Notes: generated from the letters alone by a model not told the origin. DNA of 64,000 nt from Microbacterium sp. LWH7-1.2 (GCF_038397755.1 NZ_CP151637.1:4382170-4446169); one strand, 5' to 3'; positions 38,153 to 47,309 are shown, numbered from the stretch's first letter. Numbers and translations: made by a program.

Positions 38153-38956
38153 ATGGCGCGACGGGCGGCACGGGCCGGGGTGACCCGCCAGCACCGGAAG
38201 CGAGAAGCGGTGGCTGTGAGAAGCGAGATATCGAGAGCGCTGGCGCACGCGCTCGAGCGCTCGGAGATCACCGCGTGGTTCCAGCCTCAGATCGACCTGG
38301 TGACCAACAGAGTGGTGGCCGTCGAGGCATTGTGCAGGTGGACTCACCCGGATTGGGGCCCGGTAGGGCCGAATGAGTTCATTCCCATCGCCGAAGAGGA
38401 CGGCATGATCGGCGAGATCGGCCGGTTCATGGCCGCACAGGCGCTCGCCATGATGGCGAAGTGGGGCATCGAGGTCTCCGTCAACGTGTCACCCACGCAG
38501 CTGCAGGATTCGGCGTTCGCCACATGGCTGGGGCGGCTCGTCGACCGGATCAGCCATCCCGCACGTCGGCTCACGCTCGAGATCACCGAGGGTCGCCACA
38601 TCGGCAACGTGTCGGCGGTCGTGGCTCGGCTCGATCGCCTGCGAGCGATGGGGCTGGGCATCGCTCTCGATGACTTCGGCGCCGGACAGGCGTCGCTGAC
38701 TCAGCTCAAGCGGCTTCACGCCACTGAGTTGAAGATCGACCGCGCACTGGTGGCGGACGAATCCCCGGCCGCCGAGCGCACGATGGGCAGCGCGATCGCG
38801 GTCGCTCATGACGCCGGCATCCGCGTCGTTGCGGAGGGGATCGAGACGTCGCAGCAGCTGGAGAGGGTCAGGTCGATGGGGTGCGACCGCGGTCAGGGCT
38901 ATCTGTTCGCGAGACCCATGCCGCGGGACCAGATGGACGCGCTGCTGACCGCCTAG
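38153..38956 (+). CDS. Stand-alone EAL-domain cyclic-di-GMP phosphodiesterase
   Basis: This protein of up to 267 residues is almost entirely one EAL domain. Signature residues are present: EALCRW, NVSPTQL, LEITE, DDFGAG, LKIDR and EGIET with GQGYLF. The metal- and substrate-binding set looks complete, so it is probably an active hydrolase of c-di-GMP. The start is unclear: ATG 38153, or GTG at 38210 or 38216 closer to the domain. No sensory domain or membrane helix is attached. It shares a CTAG with the convergent gene's stop. Confidence 0.9.
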   Translation: MARRAARAGVTRQHRKREAVAVRSEISRALAHALERSEITAWFQPQIDLVTNRVVAVEALCRWTHPDWGPVGPNEFIPIAEEDGMIGEIGRFMAAQALAMMAKWGIEVSVNVSPTQLQDSAFATWLGRLVDRISHPARRLTLEITEGRHIGNVSAVVARLDRLRAMGLGIALDDFGAGQASLTQLKRLHATELKIDRALVADESPAAERTMGSAIAVAHDAGIRVVAEGIETSQQLERVRSMGCDRGQGYLFARPMPRDQMDALLTA

Positions 38957-39984
38957 CGCGATCGGCCGCGCGTACGGGTCACGCTAAGAACGCACTGCAG
39001 CGTCGCGAGAGCCGCAAGGGTCGACTCGGCGCCGCGATTGTCGTTGCGGCCCTCAGGCGTAAGGCCGTCGTAACCGGCGCCCGACACCGGATCGAACAGC
39101 GGGATGCCGAGATCGTTCTCGCCTTGGAACCAGCCCCATGCTGCGTACAGCGGCATCAGCCAGCGGTCGTCGCAGGTGGTCTGGAAGGCTCGCAGGCACG
39201 CCTGTGCGAGAGCGCCTGCTTCGATCGGCTGCTGATCGAACGCCGGCCGCGCATCACCCGGTCCACGCCCGCCGACCGGGGTCACCGATAAGCGTCCGTC
39301 GGGGCCGGATTCGATGGAGATCAAGACGCCGAGCAGCTCCGTTCCGCGTTCGACGAGCCGGTCGTCATCCAGCGCGCGGCCCGCGGCGATGAGCGCCTCC
39401 GGAATCGCGGCGTTGGCGTATCGCAGCCGCGATTCGGGCCACCGCCAGTCCGAAGCCCCCGACCGGCACGGGGCGATGGCGTCGGCCGCGTCTCGGAGCA
39501 GCTCCAGCGCCGCAGCATCCGTCCCCTCTGGACCGGCCATCTCGACGGCGCCGAGCGCGGCGAAGCAGAGCGCGCGCAGCCAGGGCGATCGGGCTCTCGC
39601 CGCCCGCTCGAAGACCGCCGTCGCGCGCTCGCGGATCGATGCCCGGCTCGAGCGGCGCGCCGCGATCCCGAGTCCCCACAGGGCGCGGCCCCACCAGTCT
39701 CCGAGACCGGCTTCGTCGGTCCATTCGCCGCCATGACCCATGCGGTTGTGCACGAGGCCGTCCTCGGTGACGGCGGACTCGAGGAAACGCAGGTAGCAGT
39801 CGGCCAGGGCGGCCGCGGCATCCGATCGTCCGTCCTCCGGTGCGGTGACGGCAAGTCCCCGGGCGACATCGTCGACGCAGTATCCCAGCGCGCGGCGCGG
39901 CTGGTCGCCGAGCGCGTGCTCGAACAGGCCACGCTCGTCCGTCATCGCCTCCAGGTGGCCGAGGGGAAGTCCGGTCGGGATCAC
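38953..39984 (-). CDS. Alpha/alpha-barrel glycoside-active-like protein in a GT4 cluster
   Basis: This 343-residue soluble protein starts GLPLGHLEAMTDERGLFEHA and repeats helix pairs with Trp/Tyr/His-rich turns (GEWTDEAGLGDWWGRALWGLG). That resembles (alpha/alpha)6-barrel carbohydrate enzymes. The GTG start overlaps the stop of the upstream GT4 gene (GTGA). It is the last gene of a three-gene cluster with two GT4 transferases. The reaction is not known to me; processing or phosphorolysis of the cluster's glycan is an inference. Its TAG shares CTAG with the EAL gene. Confidence 0.75.
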   Translation of the reverse strand: MIPTGLPLGHLEAMTDERGLFEHALGDQPRRALGYCVDDVARGLAVTAPEDGRSDAAAALADCYLRFLESAVTEDGLVHNRMGHGGEWTDEAGLGDWWGRALWGLGIAARRSSRASIRERATAVFERAARARSPWLRALCFAALGAVEMAGPEGTDAAALELLRDAADAIAPCRSGASDWRWPESRLRYANAAIPEALIAAGRALDDDRLVERGTELLGVLISIESGPDGRLSVTPVGGRGPGDARPAFDQQPIEAGALAQACLRAFQTTCDDRWLMPLYAAWGWFQGENDLGIPLFDPVSGAGYDGLTPEGRNDNRGAESTLAALATLQCVLSVTRTRGRSR

Positions 39985-41099
39985 GCCGCCCGCTCCGCAA
40001 GGAGCCGCTCGACGAGTTCGAGATAGCGCTCGGCGACGTCGGACCAGGACAGACCCCGGCCATCGCGACGTGATGCGCGGCTCTCGTCGCCGAGCCTCAG
40101 CATCCGTTCGATGCCTGATGTCATCGCGGCGAGATCGTCGTGCGGCACGGCGACGCCCGCGGAGCCGGTGAGCGTCTCGACAGCGTGCGGGAAGGCGGTC
40201 GCGACGACCGGCACGCCCGCGGCGACCGCCTCGGCGAGCACCCCGGACGTCGCCTGCTCCTTCGAGTCGTAGGGGAGCAGCACCGCGTCGGCGCCGCCCA
40301 GCAGCGCTGCCAGATCCTCCGCCGAGAGATATTCGTTGACGAAGCGGACGGATGCCTCGATCCCGAGGTCGCGGGCGAGCCCGATGAGCGAGTCGCGGTA
40401 CGCCTCTCCGCTGTGCGCGAGCACTTTCGGGTGCGTCTGTCCGGCGACGACGTAGGTCGCATCGACACCGCGCGCCCGCAGGCCCGCGAAGGCGCGGAGT
40501 CCGCGCTCGAGGCCTTTGCCGGGCGCGATGAGACCCCACGTCAGGACGGTGGGGGATGCGGCGCGACGGTGCACCGAGTGCCGCGGCAGCACCGCCGCAC
40601 CGTGCGGGATGACGTGCACCTTGGCGCTGTCGACACGGAAGGAGGTGACGAGGGTCTCGCGTGCGCGCTCGGTCATCACGACCGCCGCGGTGGACAGGCT
40701 GACGACGCGTTCGAGCACCTGTCGCTGCCCGGCGGTCGGCTGGTGCAGGACGGTGTGCAGCACGGTGATCACCGGCACGCGCAACGAGCTCAGGACGGCC
40801 AGGACGTCGTCCCCGTCGGCACCGCCGTAGATGCCGTACTCGTGCTGCACGATGACGGCGTCGCATCGGTTCAGCGACCGCGCCGCCCGGACGTGGCTGT
40901 CGGCGTCGTCCGCGCGCATGGCGCATGGGATGCGAACGCCGGGGTCGGTCGACGGCACCATCTCGTCGCCGGGTTCGAGCACGCGTACGACCACCGACCG
41001 TGCGGATCTCGGGTCGGTGATCGCGGTGGCCAGCGAGCGCGTGAACGTCGCAAGGCCGCACCGGGTCGGCGGGTACGTCGACAGGAATCCGAATAGCAT
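39981..41099 (-). CDS. Family 4 glycosyltransferase
   Basis: This is a 372-residue GT-B retaining glycosyltransferase. The N-terminal domain opens with FLSTYPPTRCGLATF. The C-terminal domain has the WGLIAPGKG phosphate-binding loop and a late E-rich nucleotide-sugar motif (SKEQATSGVLAEAVAAG). ATG at 41099 has a strong GAGGGAGGGGAAG ribosome site. It lies 13 bases after the upstream GT4 gene and overlaps the next gene. Probable mannosyl- or glucosyltransferase; donor and acceptor unknown. Confidence 0.92.
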   Translation of the reverse strand: MLFGFLSTYPPTRCGLATFTRSLATAITDPRSARSVVVRVLEPGDEMVPSTDPGVRIPCAMRADDADSHVRAARSLNRCDAVIVQHEYGIYGGADGDDVLAVLSSLRVPVITVLHTVLHQPTAGQRQVLERVVSLSTAAVVMTERARETLVTSFRVDSAKVHVIPHGAAVLPRHSVHRRAASPTVLTWGLIAPGKGLERGLRAFAGLRARGVDATYVVAGQTHPKVLAHSGEAYRDSLIGLARDLGIEASVRFVNEYLSAEDLAALLGGADAVLLPYDSKEQATSGVLAEAVAAGVPVVATAFPHAVETLTGSAGVAVPHDDLAAMTSGIERMLRLGDESRASRRDGRGLSWSDVAERYLELVERLLAERAA

Positions 41100-41112
41100 T
41101 TCTTCCCCTCCC

Positions 41113-42222
41113 TCACGATGCGCGGGCGCGCACCGTCTGGCGAGGGTTCCCACGGTGGGTCGCGACGTCCCTATAGACGTCGAGGTAGGCGTCGACCATC
41201 CGGTCGGCATCGAAGCGGGCGCGCGCCCGCGCGCGTACCCGGTCTCGATCGAGGACGACGGCGTCGCTCACCGCCGCCGCGGCCCGCGTGATGCGGTCGT
41301 CGGCGTGCGGATCCACGAGGATGCCCGTGACGCCCGCATCGACCACCTCGGGCATCGCGCCGCGGGCGTACGCCACGACCGGGGTTCCGCACGCCATCGC
41401 CTCAGCGACCGACAGCCCGAACGGCTCGTCGAAGTGGACGGGATGCAGCAGTGCCGCGGCAGCGCCGAGCACGCGAGGTCGGTCTTCGGCCGTCACGGCG
41501 CCGAGGTACACCACTCGGTCGTCATCGATCCGGGGCCGCACCAGATCGCGGAAGTACGCCTCGTCCTGGACGATCCCGCACAGGATCAGCCGTCGGCCGG
41601 TTGCCGCGGCGATGTCGATCGCGTCGAGGATCCCCTTATCGGGATGCATGCGACTGAAGACCACGAGGTCGTCGCCGCCGGGCCCGAGCGGGAAGGCGTC
41701 GAGGTCGATGCCGTGCGGAATCGTCGCGGTGTACCGCAGCGCGGACGCCCGATCGGCATTCGAGATCGAGACGAAGGCCGAGCGGGATCGCTCGTAGGCG
41801 GGAAGGATGCCGCGCCCCGAGAACCCGTGCACGGTCGTCACGAGCGGCGATCGCCACTGGGCGTCGAACGCCAGCGGGAGCCAGTCGAGATGGTTGTGGA
41901 TCAGATCGAACTCGGCCGAGCGAGCGAGGGCGCGGGCGACATGCAGTGCCTCCCACACGCGGCCGTCCATCGAGGGGTCCTCCGTGTACCCGTGGGCCGC
42001 GACCGCATCGAGATGCGCCGAGGTGATCGAGTCCGCCGTCGCGAAGAGCGTCACATCGACGCCGCGTCGAACCAGGCGCTCCGTGAGGATCGAGGCCATC
42101 AGCTCCCACGGCCCGTAATGCACCGGGGGCGTGCGCCAGGCGATCGGAGCCAGCATCCCGATCCGCAGGCCGCTCACGTCCTGCAGCGCGGGAGTGCGTT
42201 CCAGCGTCGACCGTTCTCTCAT
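41113..42222 (-). CDS. Family 4 glycosyltransferase, first gene of cluster
   Basis: This 369-residue GT-B enzyme has the N-terminal motif GMLAPIAWRTPPVHYGPWE, the donor-site FSRMHPDKGI and the retaining E-x7-E motif (EPFGLSVAE). It resembles actinobacterial GT4 proteins next to mannan or glucan enzymes. ATG at 42222 has GAGGAAG 5 bases upstream. It heads the GT4/GT4/alpha-barrel operon. The substrate is not predictable. Confidence 0.92.
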   Translation of the reverse strand: MRERSTLERTPALQDVSGLRIGMLAPIAWRTPPVHYGPWELMASILTERLVRRGVDVTLFATADSITSAHLDAVAAHGYTEDPSMDGRVWEALHVARALARSAEFDLIHNHLDWLPLAFDAQWRSPLVTTVHGFSGRGILPAYERSRSAFVSISNADRASALRYTATIPHGIDLDAFPLGPGGDDLVVFSRMHPDKGILDAIDIAAATGRRLILCGIVQDEAYFRDLVRPRIDDDRVVYLGAVTAEDRPRVLGAAAALLHPVHFDEPFGLSVAEAMACGTPVVAYARGAMPEVVDAGVTGILVDPHADDRITRAAAAVSDAVVLDRDRVRARARARFDADRMVDAYLDVYRDVATHRGNPRQTVRARAS

Positions 42223-42612
42223 GGGCTTCCTCACCTCGGGCGGCGAGGGTGATCTGCACGGTAGAGCGGTTGATCAGGTCACGCGGGGGGCTTGACAACG
42301 GCGGCCCCGGTCGTCTCGCGAGGCGAGACTCACCGAGGGCACGTGCGCCTGTCGATTTCGCGGACCGGCGCCGAGAACCAGCGATGGCCCCTCGTACCGG
42401 CGAGCCGTCGTGATTCGCATTCGACGGACAGCGCGGACGCCCTGCCTTCGTACTGCTTGCCGACTCCGCTCACACGGCGATGCTGGTACTGGGACGTCGA
42501 GGTCACGGTGACTCCGGGGCTGCGTCTCGGGTCGGTGAGCGCAGTCTGCGTTCCGCATGCCGTGTGTCCCATGGCTGTCGTTCCAGGTCACAGGATTTCG
42601 AGATCGCCGGGC
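42223..42612. other. 390-bp intergenic region
   Basis: No gene is seen here. A perfect 7-bp hairpin, GTCTCGC/GCGAGAC with a 3-base loop (42312-42328), may end the flavodoxin transcript. The promoter of the glycosyltransferase operon should lie between it and 42222, but no hexamer pair stands out. Confidence 0.4.
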
Positions 42613-43176
42613 TTAGAGCGGATGCGAGCGTTGAGGTGCCATTCTCACGCCGAGATCCTCGCCCCACTGGCGAGCCCGTTCGACCTCGCCATCCACCAAC
42701 CGGCTGGATCGGTCGACCAGGAAGCTCGTCGGGTCGGCCAATCGCTCGCCCCCCGCCTTCGCGAGGCGGCGGTCGATCGATGCCGCAGCCGAGCCGCTGA
42801 AGATGCGAGGCATGTCGACGCGAGTGTCGAAAGCGGCGAAACGTCCGGCGGGATGGGGGGTGTGAGCGAGCCACTCGCGGATACCGGCCTCCGTCCAGCC
42901 GTCGTCGAGCTTCAGGTTCTTCTGCTCGTCGCCCGCCCAGACGACGGCCTCGGCACGTGACTCCGGGCGACTCAGACCGTGCGCGTGCGTCGGTCCGCCG
43001 ATGACGGGCGTGTCGAGCTCGCCGGCCAGTTCGCCGACCCGGCCGATGGGCAGGACGATCACGGGGCAGTGGGGACGGATGCCGTCGGCGATTGCCTCCG
43101 CGATGCTGCGGGTGTTGCCGAACATCGACTCGTACACGATGGCGACGTGGGCGGTGCCCTCAACCGGAGTGTCCAT
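42613..43176 (-). CDS. Flavodoxin-family protein
   Basis: This 187-residue protein has the FMN phosphate loop ESMFGNTRSIAEA near the N-terminus and the GGPTHAHG flavin loop around residue 65. It is slightly larger than electron-transfer flavodoxins. ATG at 43176 has GGGA upstream. It is divergent from the universal stress gene across two 14-bp palindromes, so it is probably part of the same stress regulon. Confidence 0.9.
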   Translation of the reverse strand: MDTPVEGTAHVAIVYESMFGNTRSIAEAIADGIRPHCPVIVLPIGRVGELAGELDTPVIGGPTHAHGLSRPESRAEAVVWAGDEQKNLKLDDGWTEAGIREWLAHTPHPAGRFAAFDTRVDMPRIFSGSAAASIDRRLAKAGGERLADPTSFLVDRSSRLVDGEVERARQWGEDLGVRMAPQRSHPL

Positions 43177-43265
43177 TTCGTCCCTTCTCGAATGCGGATG
43201 GCGTGAGGCGCGGCGACTCATCTCGTCGTCCGTTCTCATGCGAGCTGATCGCGGAAGCGATCGTC

Positions 43266-43314
43266 GGGTCGAAGGTCCCGCCAGCCTGGTCGCGCGCGAC
43301 AGGACCTTCGACCC
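43266..43314. promoter_or_regulatory. Two DosR/DevR-like palindromes
   Basis: GGGTCGAAGGTCCC (43266-43279) and AGGACCTTCGACCC (43301-43314) are near reverse complements, 35 bp apart start to start. They sit between the flavodoxin and universal stress genes. The pattern GGGWC-N4-GWCCC resembles the core of mycobacterial DosR boxes, and a DevR-type regulator is encoded nearby. Confidence 0.6.
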
Positions 43315-43387
43315 GCCGCCGATGCGGTGACGGGGCCTACCGTCTGGGCAACGGCGTGATGAAGCCGGACCGGAGGAGGAGTCACTG

Positions 43388-44239
43388 ATGGAACGCATCG
43401 TTCTCGGCTACGACGGCAGCCCGGCATCCGTTTCAGCGCTGTCTTGGGTGGCTGATCGAGCGGCTCGCGAGGTGGCGAAGGTCGGCGTGGTGAACGTCGT
43501 GTCGCAGTTCGCGTCGGATCGCCGCGCCGCGCTCGATCGGCTCTCGGATGCTGAGGCCTTTCTTCGTCAGCGGGCGCCGGGTGTCGGCGTGGAACTCCAC
43601 CGACTGGAGGGCGCGGTCACGGATGCGCTGACCGGGTTCGCGACGGAAGCGGATCTGCTCGTCATGGGTATCAACCCGGGCCATCCGATTCGTGCGGCGC
43701 TGGCGGGCGCGATGCCTCTGCGGGTCAGCGCCCATTCTCATGTGCCGGTCGTCATGGTGCCCGCCGAATGGGCAGATATCGGGGATCCGATCACGGTGGG
43801 TATCGCCGATGGCGATTCATCCGACGTCGCGCTGGCGTTTGCCGCGCGGGAGGCGGACTCGGTCGAGGGCTCGATCCGGCTGGTGCATGCCTGGCTGATG
43901 CCGACTCCCGCGTTGTTCTCGGGGACGACCGCGCTCGTGCTGGCTCCCGAGGATGTGATGGCGGAGCACCGGGCGAGGCTGGACGCCGCCGTCGATTGGA
44001 TCGCCGAGCGCTACCCCGCCATGAGCGTCGAGAGTGAGCTTGTGCGTGACAGCCGGACCGCGGCGCTGCTGCGGTCTGCGCCGCGCAGCTCGATGCTCGT
44101 CATCGGCGCGAATCATCGGGGGCGGCTGGCGGGCGGCCTGCTCGGCTCCGTCGCGGAAGGCGTGGTCTGGCAGGCGGAATGCCCCGTTGCCGTTGTGCCC
44201 CGGGACCAAGCGCTTCTCTCGCGGCTGACGGAGGACTGA
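43388..44239 (+). CDS. Tandem universal stress protein (UspA family)
   Basis: This 283-residue cytoplasmic protein has two Usp domains (about 1-135 and 140-275). Domain 1 opens with IVLGYDGSPAS; the ATP-type motif GxxG is degenerate in domain 1 and clearer in domain 2 (VIGANHRGRLAGGLLGSVAEGV). ATG at 43388 has GGAGGAG upstream. The double-Usp form is typical of DosR-regulon proteins in mycobacteria. It is followed 4 bases later by a membrane protein gene. Confidence 0.93.
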   Translation: MERIVLGYDGSPASVSALSWVADRAAREVAKVGVVNVVSQFASDRRAALDRLSDAEAFLRQRAPGVGVELHRLEGAVTDALTGFATEADLLVMGINPGHPIRAALAGAMPLRVSAHSHVPVVMVPAEWADIGDPITVGIADGDSSDVALAFAAREADSVEGSIRLVHAWLMPTPALFSGTTALVLAPEDVMAEHRARLDAAVDWIAERYPAMSVESELVRDSRTAALLRSAPRSSMLVIGANHRGRLAGGLLGSVAEGVVWQAECPVAVVPRDQALLSRLTED

Positions 44240-44242
44240 CCC

Positions 44243-44704
44243 ATGACGCGCATCGATCGCATCGGCCGCATCGCCTTGCTGATAATGCAGGCTTTCGTGG
44301 CCGTGACCGCCTGCGCCGGTGGGGTGGTCCTGATTCTCGGAAGCGTGAACGCGGCGTGGTCATCGGTGCTCGTGCCACCGCTCGACTATCTCGAAGGCTC
44401 CCCGTTCTCGTCCTACCTCGTGCCGGGGATTCTCCTCGTAGTGCTCGTGGCGAGCGTCCACGCCCTGGCGTTCGTTGCGACGATCTCCGACTCCGTGTGG
44501 ACGAACCTTGCCGCCGCGGCGGGCGGGTTCGCCTGTGTGATCTGGATCGGAGTCCAGATGGTGTTCATCCCGTTCAGCGTCCTGCAGGCCGTGTACTTCG
44601 TCGTCGGACTGGTGGAGCTGGGGGTGACGATGGCGCGTTTGGGGATCCTCGAACCGGTCACTCCTCTGCACCGGACCACGTTCGTGTCGACACGCGGACA
44701 GTGA
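44243..44704 (+). CDS. Four-helix membrane protein
   Basis: This 153-residue integral membrane protein has four predicted helices (about 10-33, 57-80, 85-107 and 112-133) and short loops. It starts 3 bases after the usp stop, so it is cotranscribed. I recognise no named family. Given the regulon, a stress-linked envelope role is possible but not shown. Confidence 0.8.
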   Translation: MTRIDRIGRIALLIMQAFVAVTACAGGVVLILGSVNAAWSSVLVPPLDYLEGSPFSSYLVPGILLVVLVASVHALAFVATISDSVWTNLAAAAGGFACVIWIGVQMVFIPFSVLQAVYFVVGLVELGVTMARLGILEPVTPLHRTTFVSTRGQ

Positions 44705-44798
44705 TCGCCACGCGCGACGAAATGAGACTGCAGCCTCCTCGGTTGGTACGCGGGAGGTCGGCGACTTCCAGCGTCACGCCCCGGGGTCAGGGCCAGGG

Positions 44799-45446
44799 TC
44801 AGCTCGGCCGGTCGTTGCGGTGCTCGAGCTCGAATACCGCGGCCTGCGTGCGGCGCTCCAAGCCAAGCTTGCTCAGCAGGGACGAGACGTAGTTCTTGAC
44901 CGTCTTCTCCGCGATGCCGAGTTCATCGCCGATCTGACGATTGGTGAGCCCGTCGGCGATCAGGCGAAGGATCTGTCGTTCGCGTAGTCCGAGCGAACCC
45001 AGCCGCGGGTCGGCGTCCTCGCCGGCCCGCCGCCGAAGCTGCTCCGTCGCGCGTCGCACGACGGCGTCGTTCATCAGTGATCGCCCTCGGGCGACGGACC
45101 GGATCGCTTCGACGAGGCGTCGTCCGCCGACGTCTTTCAGGATGTAGCCCGCGGCGCCGGCGAGCACGGACGCCCTCACCGCCGAGTCATCGTCGTACGC
45201 CGTCAAGATGAGACAGGCGACGGTGGGCATGCGCGAGCGGATGTCACGACAGAGATCGATCCCGTCGCCGTCGGGTAGCCGCATGTCGAGCACGGCGACG
45301 TCCGGCATGGTCGCTTGGATGCGGCCGACGGCCTGTCGCACGGTGCCCGCTTCCCCCACGATCTCCAGATCCGATTGGGATCGCACGAGGTCGGCAAGCC
45401 CTCGTCGCACGATCTCATGGTCGTCGACGAGGAACACCGTCGTCAT
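44799..45446 (-). CDS. DevR/DosR-like NarL-family response regulator
   Basis: This is a 215-residue regulator. The receiver has DDHEIV and phosphoacceptor Asp54 in VLDMRLPDGDG, the same position as in mycobacterial DevR. The LuxR-type helix-turn-helix (ERQILRLIADGLTNRQI...TVKNYVSSLLSKLG) is C-terminal. The ATG overlaps the stop of the kinase gene (ATGA), so the pair is translationally coupled with the kinase first. It is likely to bind the 14-bp palindromes before the neighbouring genes; this is inferred. Confidence 0.93.
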   Translation of the reverse strand: MTTVFLVDDHEIVRRGLADLVRSQSDLEIVGEAGTVRQAVGRIQATMPDVAVLDMRLPDGDGIDLCRDIRSRMPTVACLILTAYDDDSAVRASVLAGAAGYILKDVGGRRLVEAIRSVARGRSLMNDAVVRRATEQLRRRAGEDADPRLGSLGLRERQILRLIADGLTNRQIGDELGIAEKTVKNYVSSLLSKLGLERRTQAAVFELEHRNDRPS

Positions 45447-47173
45447 TGCGCCTCTCCCGTGTGCGAGACCGCGTCGGGTGCCGGAACCGGAACCGTCCAT
45501 CGGGCGGATGTCGCCCCGGAGACTGAGTCCACGGTGAATTCCCCACCCCTGGCCGCAGCCCGCTCGGCGAGGTTCTGAAGGCCGCTGCGCCGCCCGGCCT
45601 CGGCCATCCCCACGCCGTCGTTTTCTACGAGAACGAGGACGGAGTCCTCCACCAGGGCGACCTCCACCGAGATGTGGTCCGCCACGGAGTGTCGCACGGC
45701 GTTGCTGAGGAGCTCGCGCACGACCGCCACCACGTCATCGCTCAGCGGCCCTGTTATTCCGTGGTCCACCGGACCGGTGAATCTGATCGCGGGCGGCCGG
45801 CGGCGTGCCGCCGACTGATCTGCCACCACATCGATCACGCGGTGCCGCAGCGAACTCTCATCGCGATGCGAGAGCGCGAACACCACCGTCCGGATCTGCG
45901 AGATCGCGTCGTCGAGCTGATCGATCGATTCGCTCAGCCTGTCGGCGTCACGACCGGGAGGCAGCCCGCCGGCGACGGCCTGCAGCGTCAGTCCCGTGCC
46001 GAAGAGCTGCTGGATCACGTGGTCGTGCAGGTCCCGGGCGATTCGGCGCCGATCGTCGGCGAGCATTGAACGCTGCGCCTCTTCTCGGGCATGTGCGAGC
46101 TCCAATGCGATCGTGGCGCGCGAGGCGAAGTCGGAGATGCTGTCGATCTCCGCCGTCGTGAACCGCGGTCGGTCCGGGGCGCGGGAGATGCAGAGCACGC
46201 CCCAGAGGCGCCCACCCGTACGAAGGGGAGCAGCCACGACCGGCCCCGCGACGTCGTCGACGATCGCCCTTGCGGGATCTGGCGAGGCGGAAAGCGCCCG
46301 CGCGTGGGCGGTCGTTCTGCCTGTGGCGAGGAGCTCGCCGGCACAGGTCGACTGCGGGTCGACGACGGCGCCGCGCAGTTGTGACTCGTCACTGCCGCGG
46401 GCAGCGGCCACCTGCAACTCGGCGCGGGCTCCGTCCTTGAGGAAAACCACGACCTTGTCGATCTCGGGCAGCTCGAAGATGCGACTCGCGATCAGATCGA
46501 ACGCGGTCGTGGTGGAAGAGGACAGCAGGGCCGCGGAGAGCCCCGCGGCCGCGCTCATCCAGCGTTCGCGCGTGCGCGCTCGTTCGAGCAGACGGGCGTT
46601 CTCGACGGCGAACCCCGCGGTCGTGGCAAGGGCCTCGACGAGGCGCTCATCCTCTTCGGTGAAGAGTCCGCCGCGTCGATTGGTGAGGTAGAGATTCCCG
46701 AAGACCTCCCCGCGGACGCGCACAGGAACGCCGAGAAAGGACTCCATCCGGGGGTGATGGTCGGGAAATCCGGCGGCGCGTGGGTCTGCGGCCATGTCGG
46801 CGAGCCGGATCGGTCGAGGATCGGCGATGAGCGCACCCAGCAGCCCGTGTCCGGTGGGCAGGTCCCCGATCTTCGACGCTTCGTCTTCCGTGAGTCCGAC
46901 GTAGATGAACTCCTCGAGCGCGTCGCGCTCAGGTGCGATGACGCCCAGTGCTCCGTATTCAGCATCCACCAGAGTCGTCGCGGCCTGGGCTATCCGGCGC
47001 AGCACGGTCGCCAGATCGATCTCCTCGACGACCGCTTGCGTGGCGGTGAGCAGCGCCCGCAACCTCCCTTGGGTCGTGCGAACTCGCTCGGCTTGAACGA
47101 CAAGAGTCGCGAGAGCCTCGTCCAGGTCGAGGCGCGGCCCATCCGGGAAAGACAACTGCTCCATCTCGCTCAT
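45443..47173 (-). CDS. GAF-GAF sensor histidine kinase, DevS/DosT-like
   Basis: This is a 576-residue soluble kinase, close to the ~578 of mycobacterial DevS. GAF-A spans about 50-195. It contains the HHPRMESFLGVPVRVRGE stretch, whose His139/His140 fall where DevS has its heme-binding His149. GAF-B spans ~215-365. The HisKA_3 H-box is RRIARDLHDHV with His383, and the ATPase domain has ELLSNAVRHS and a final GLQNLAERA. ATG at 47173 has GGGAAGGG upstream. A heme-based oxygen/NO/redox sensor role is expected from the family. A palindrome at 47237 lies in its promoter region. Confidence 0.92.
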   Translation of the reverse strand: MSEMEQLSFPDGPRLDLDEALATLVVQAERVRTTQGRLRALLTATQAVVEEIDLATVLRRIAQAATTLVDAEYGALGVIAPERDALEEFIYVGLTEDEASKIGDLPTGHGLLGALIADPRPIRLADMAADPRAAGFPDHHPRMESFLGVPVRVRGEVFGNLYLTNRRGGLFTEEDERLVEALATTAGFAVENARLLERARTRERWMSAAAGLSAALLSSSTTTAFDLIASRIFELPEIDKVVVFLKDGARAELQVAAARGSDESQLRGAVVDPQSTCAGELLATGRTTAHARALSASPDPARAIVDDVAGPVVAAPLRTGGRLWGVLCISRAPDRPRFTTAEIDSISDFASRATIALELAHAREEAQRSMLADDRRRIARDLHDHVIQQLFGTGLTLQAVAGGLPPGRDADRLSESIDQLDDAISQIRTVVFALSHRDESSLRHRVIDVVADQSAARRRPPAIRFTGPVDHGITGPLSDDVVAVVRELLSNAVRHSVADHISVEVALVEDSVLVLVENDGVGMAEAGRRSGLQNLAERAAARGGEFTVDSVSGATSARWTVPVPAPDAVSHTGEAQ

Positions 47174-47236
47174 GAGGGCCCTTCCCTTGGTGCCGAGGCC
47201 ACAGTACGACCTCGTCTGCCGTGTCACCAGGTCGGC

Positions 47237-47250
47237 GGGACTTTCGGCCC
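47237..47250. promoter_or_regulatory. DosR/DevR-like palindrome before the kinase gene
   Basis: GGGACTTTCGGCCC lies 64 bases upstream of the sensor kinase start and 60 upstream of the divergent membrane protein. Its left half matches the classical DosR core GGGACTT exactly, suggesting autoregulation. Confidence 0.55.
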
Positions 47251-47309
47251 TCCGTACGCCCCGGCGGCGTGCTGGTCTGAGAGCACAACCGCCGAATCGG
47301 GGGTAAGTG

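Noticed and set aside
38953..41061. 702-codon single frame joining the alpha-barrel protein to an N-terminal extension
   Set aside because: Only the part from 39984 is coding; the upstream half is a shadow frame of the GT4 gene.
42292..42297. TTGACA as a promoter on the plus strand
   Set aside because: No -10 element follows at 16-18 bases and no plus-strand gene starts nearby.
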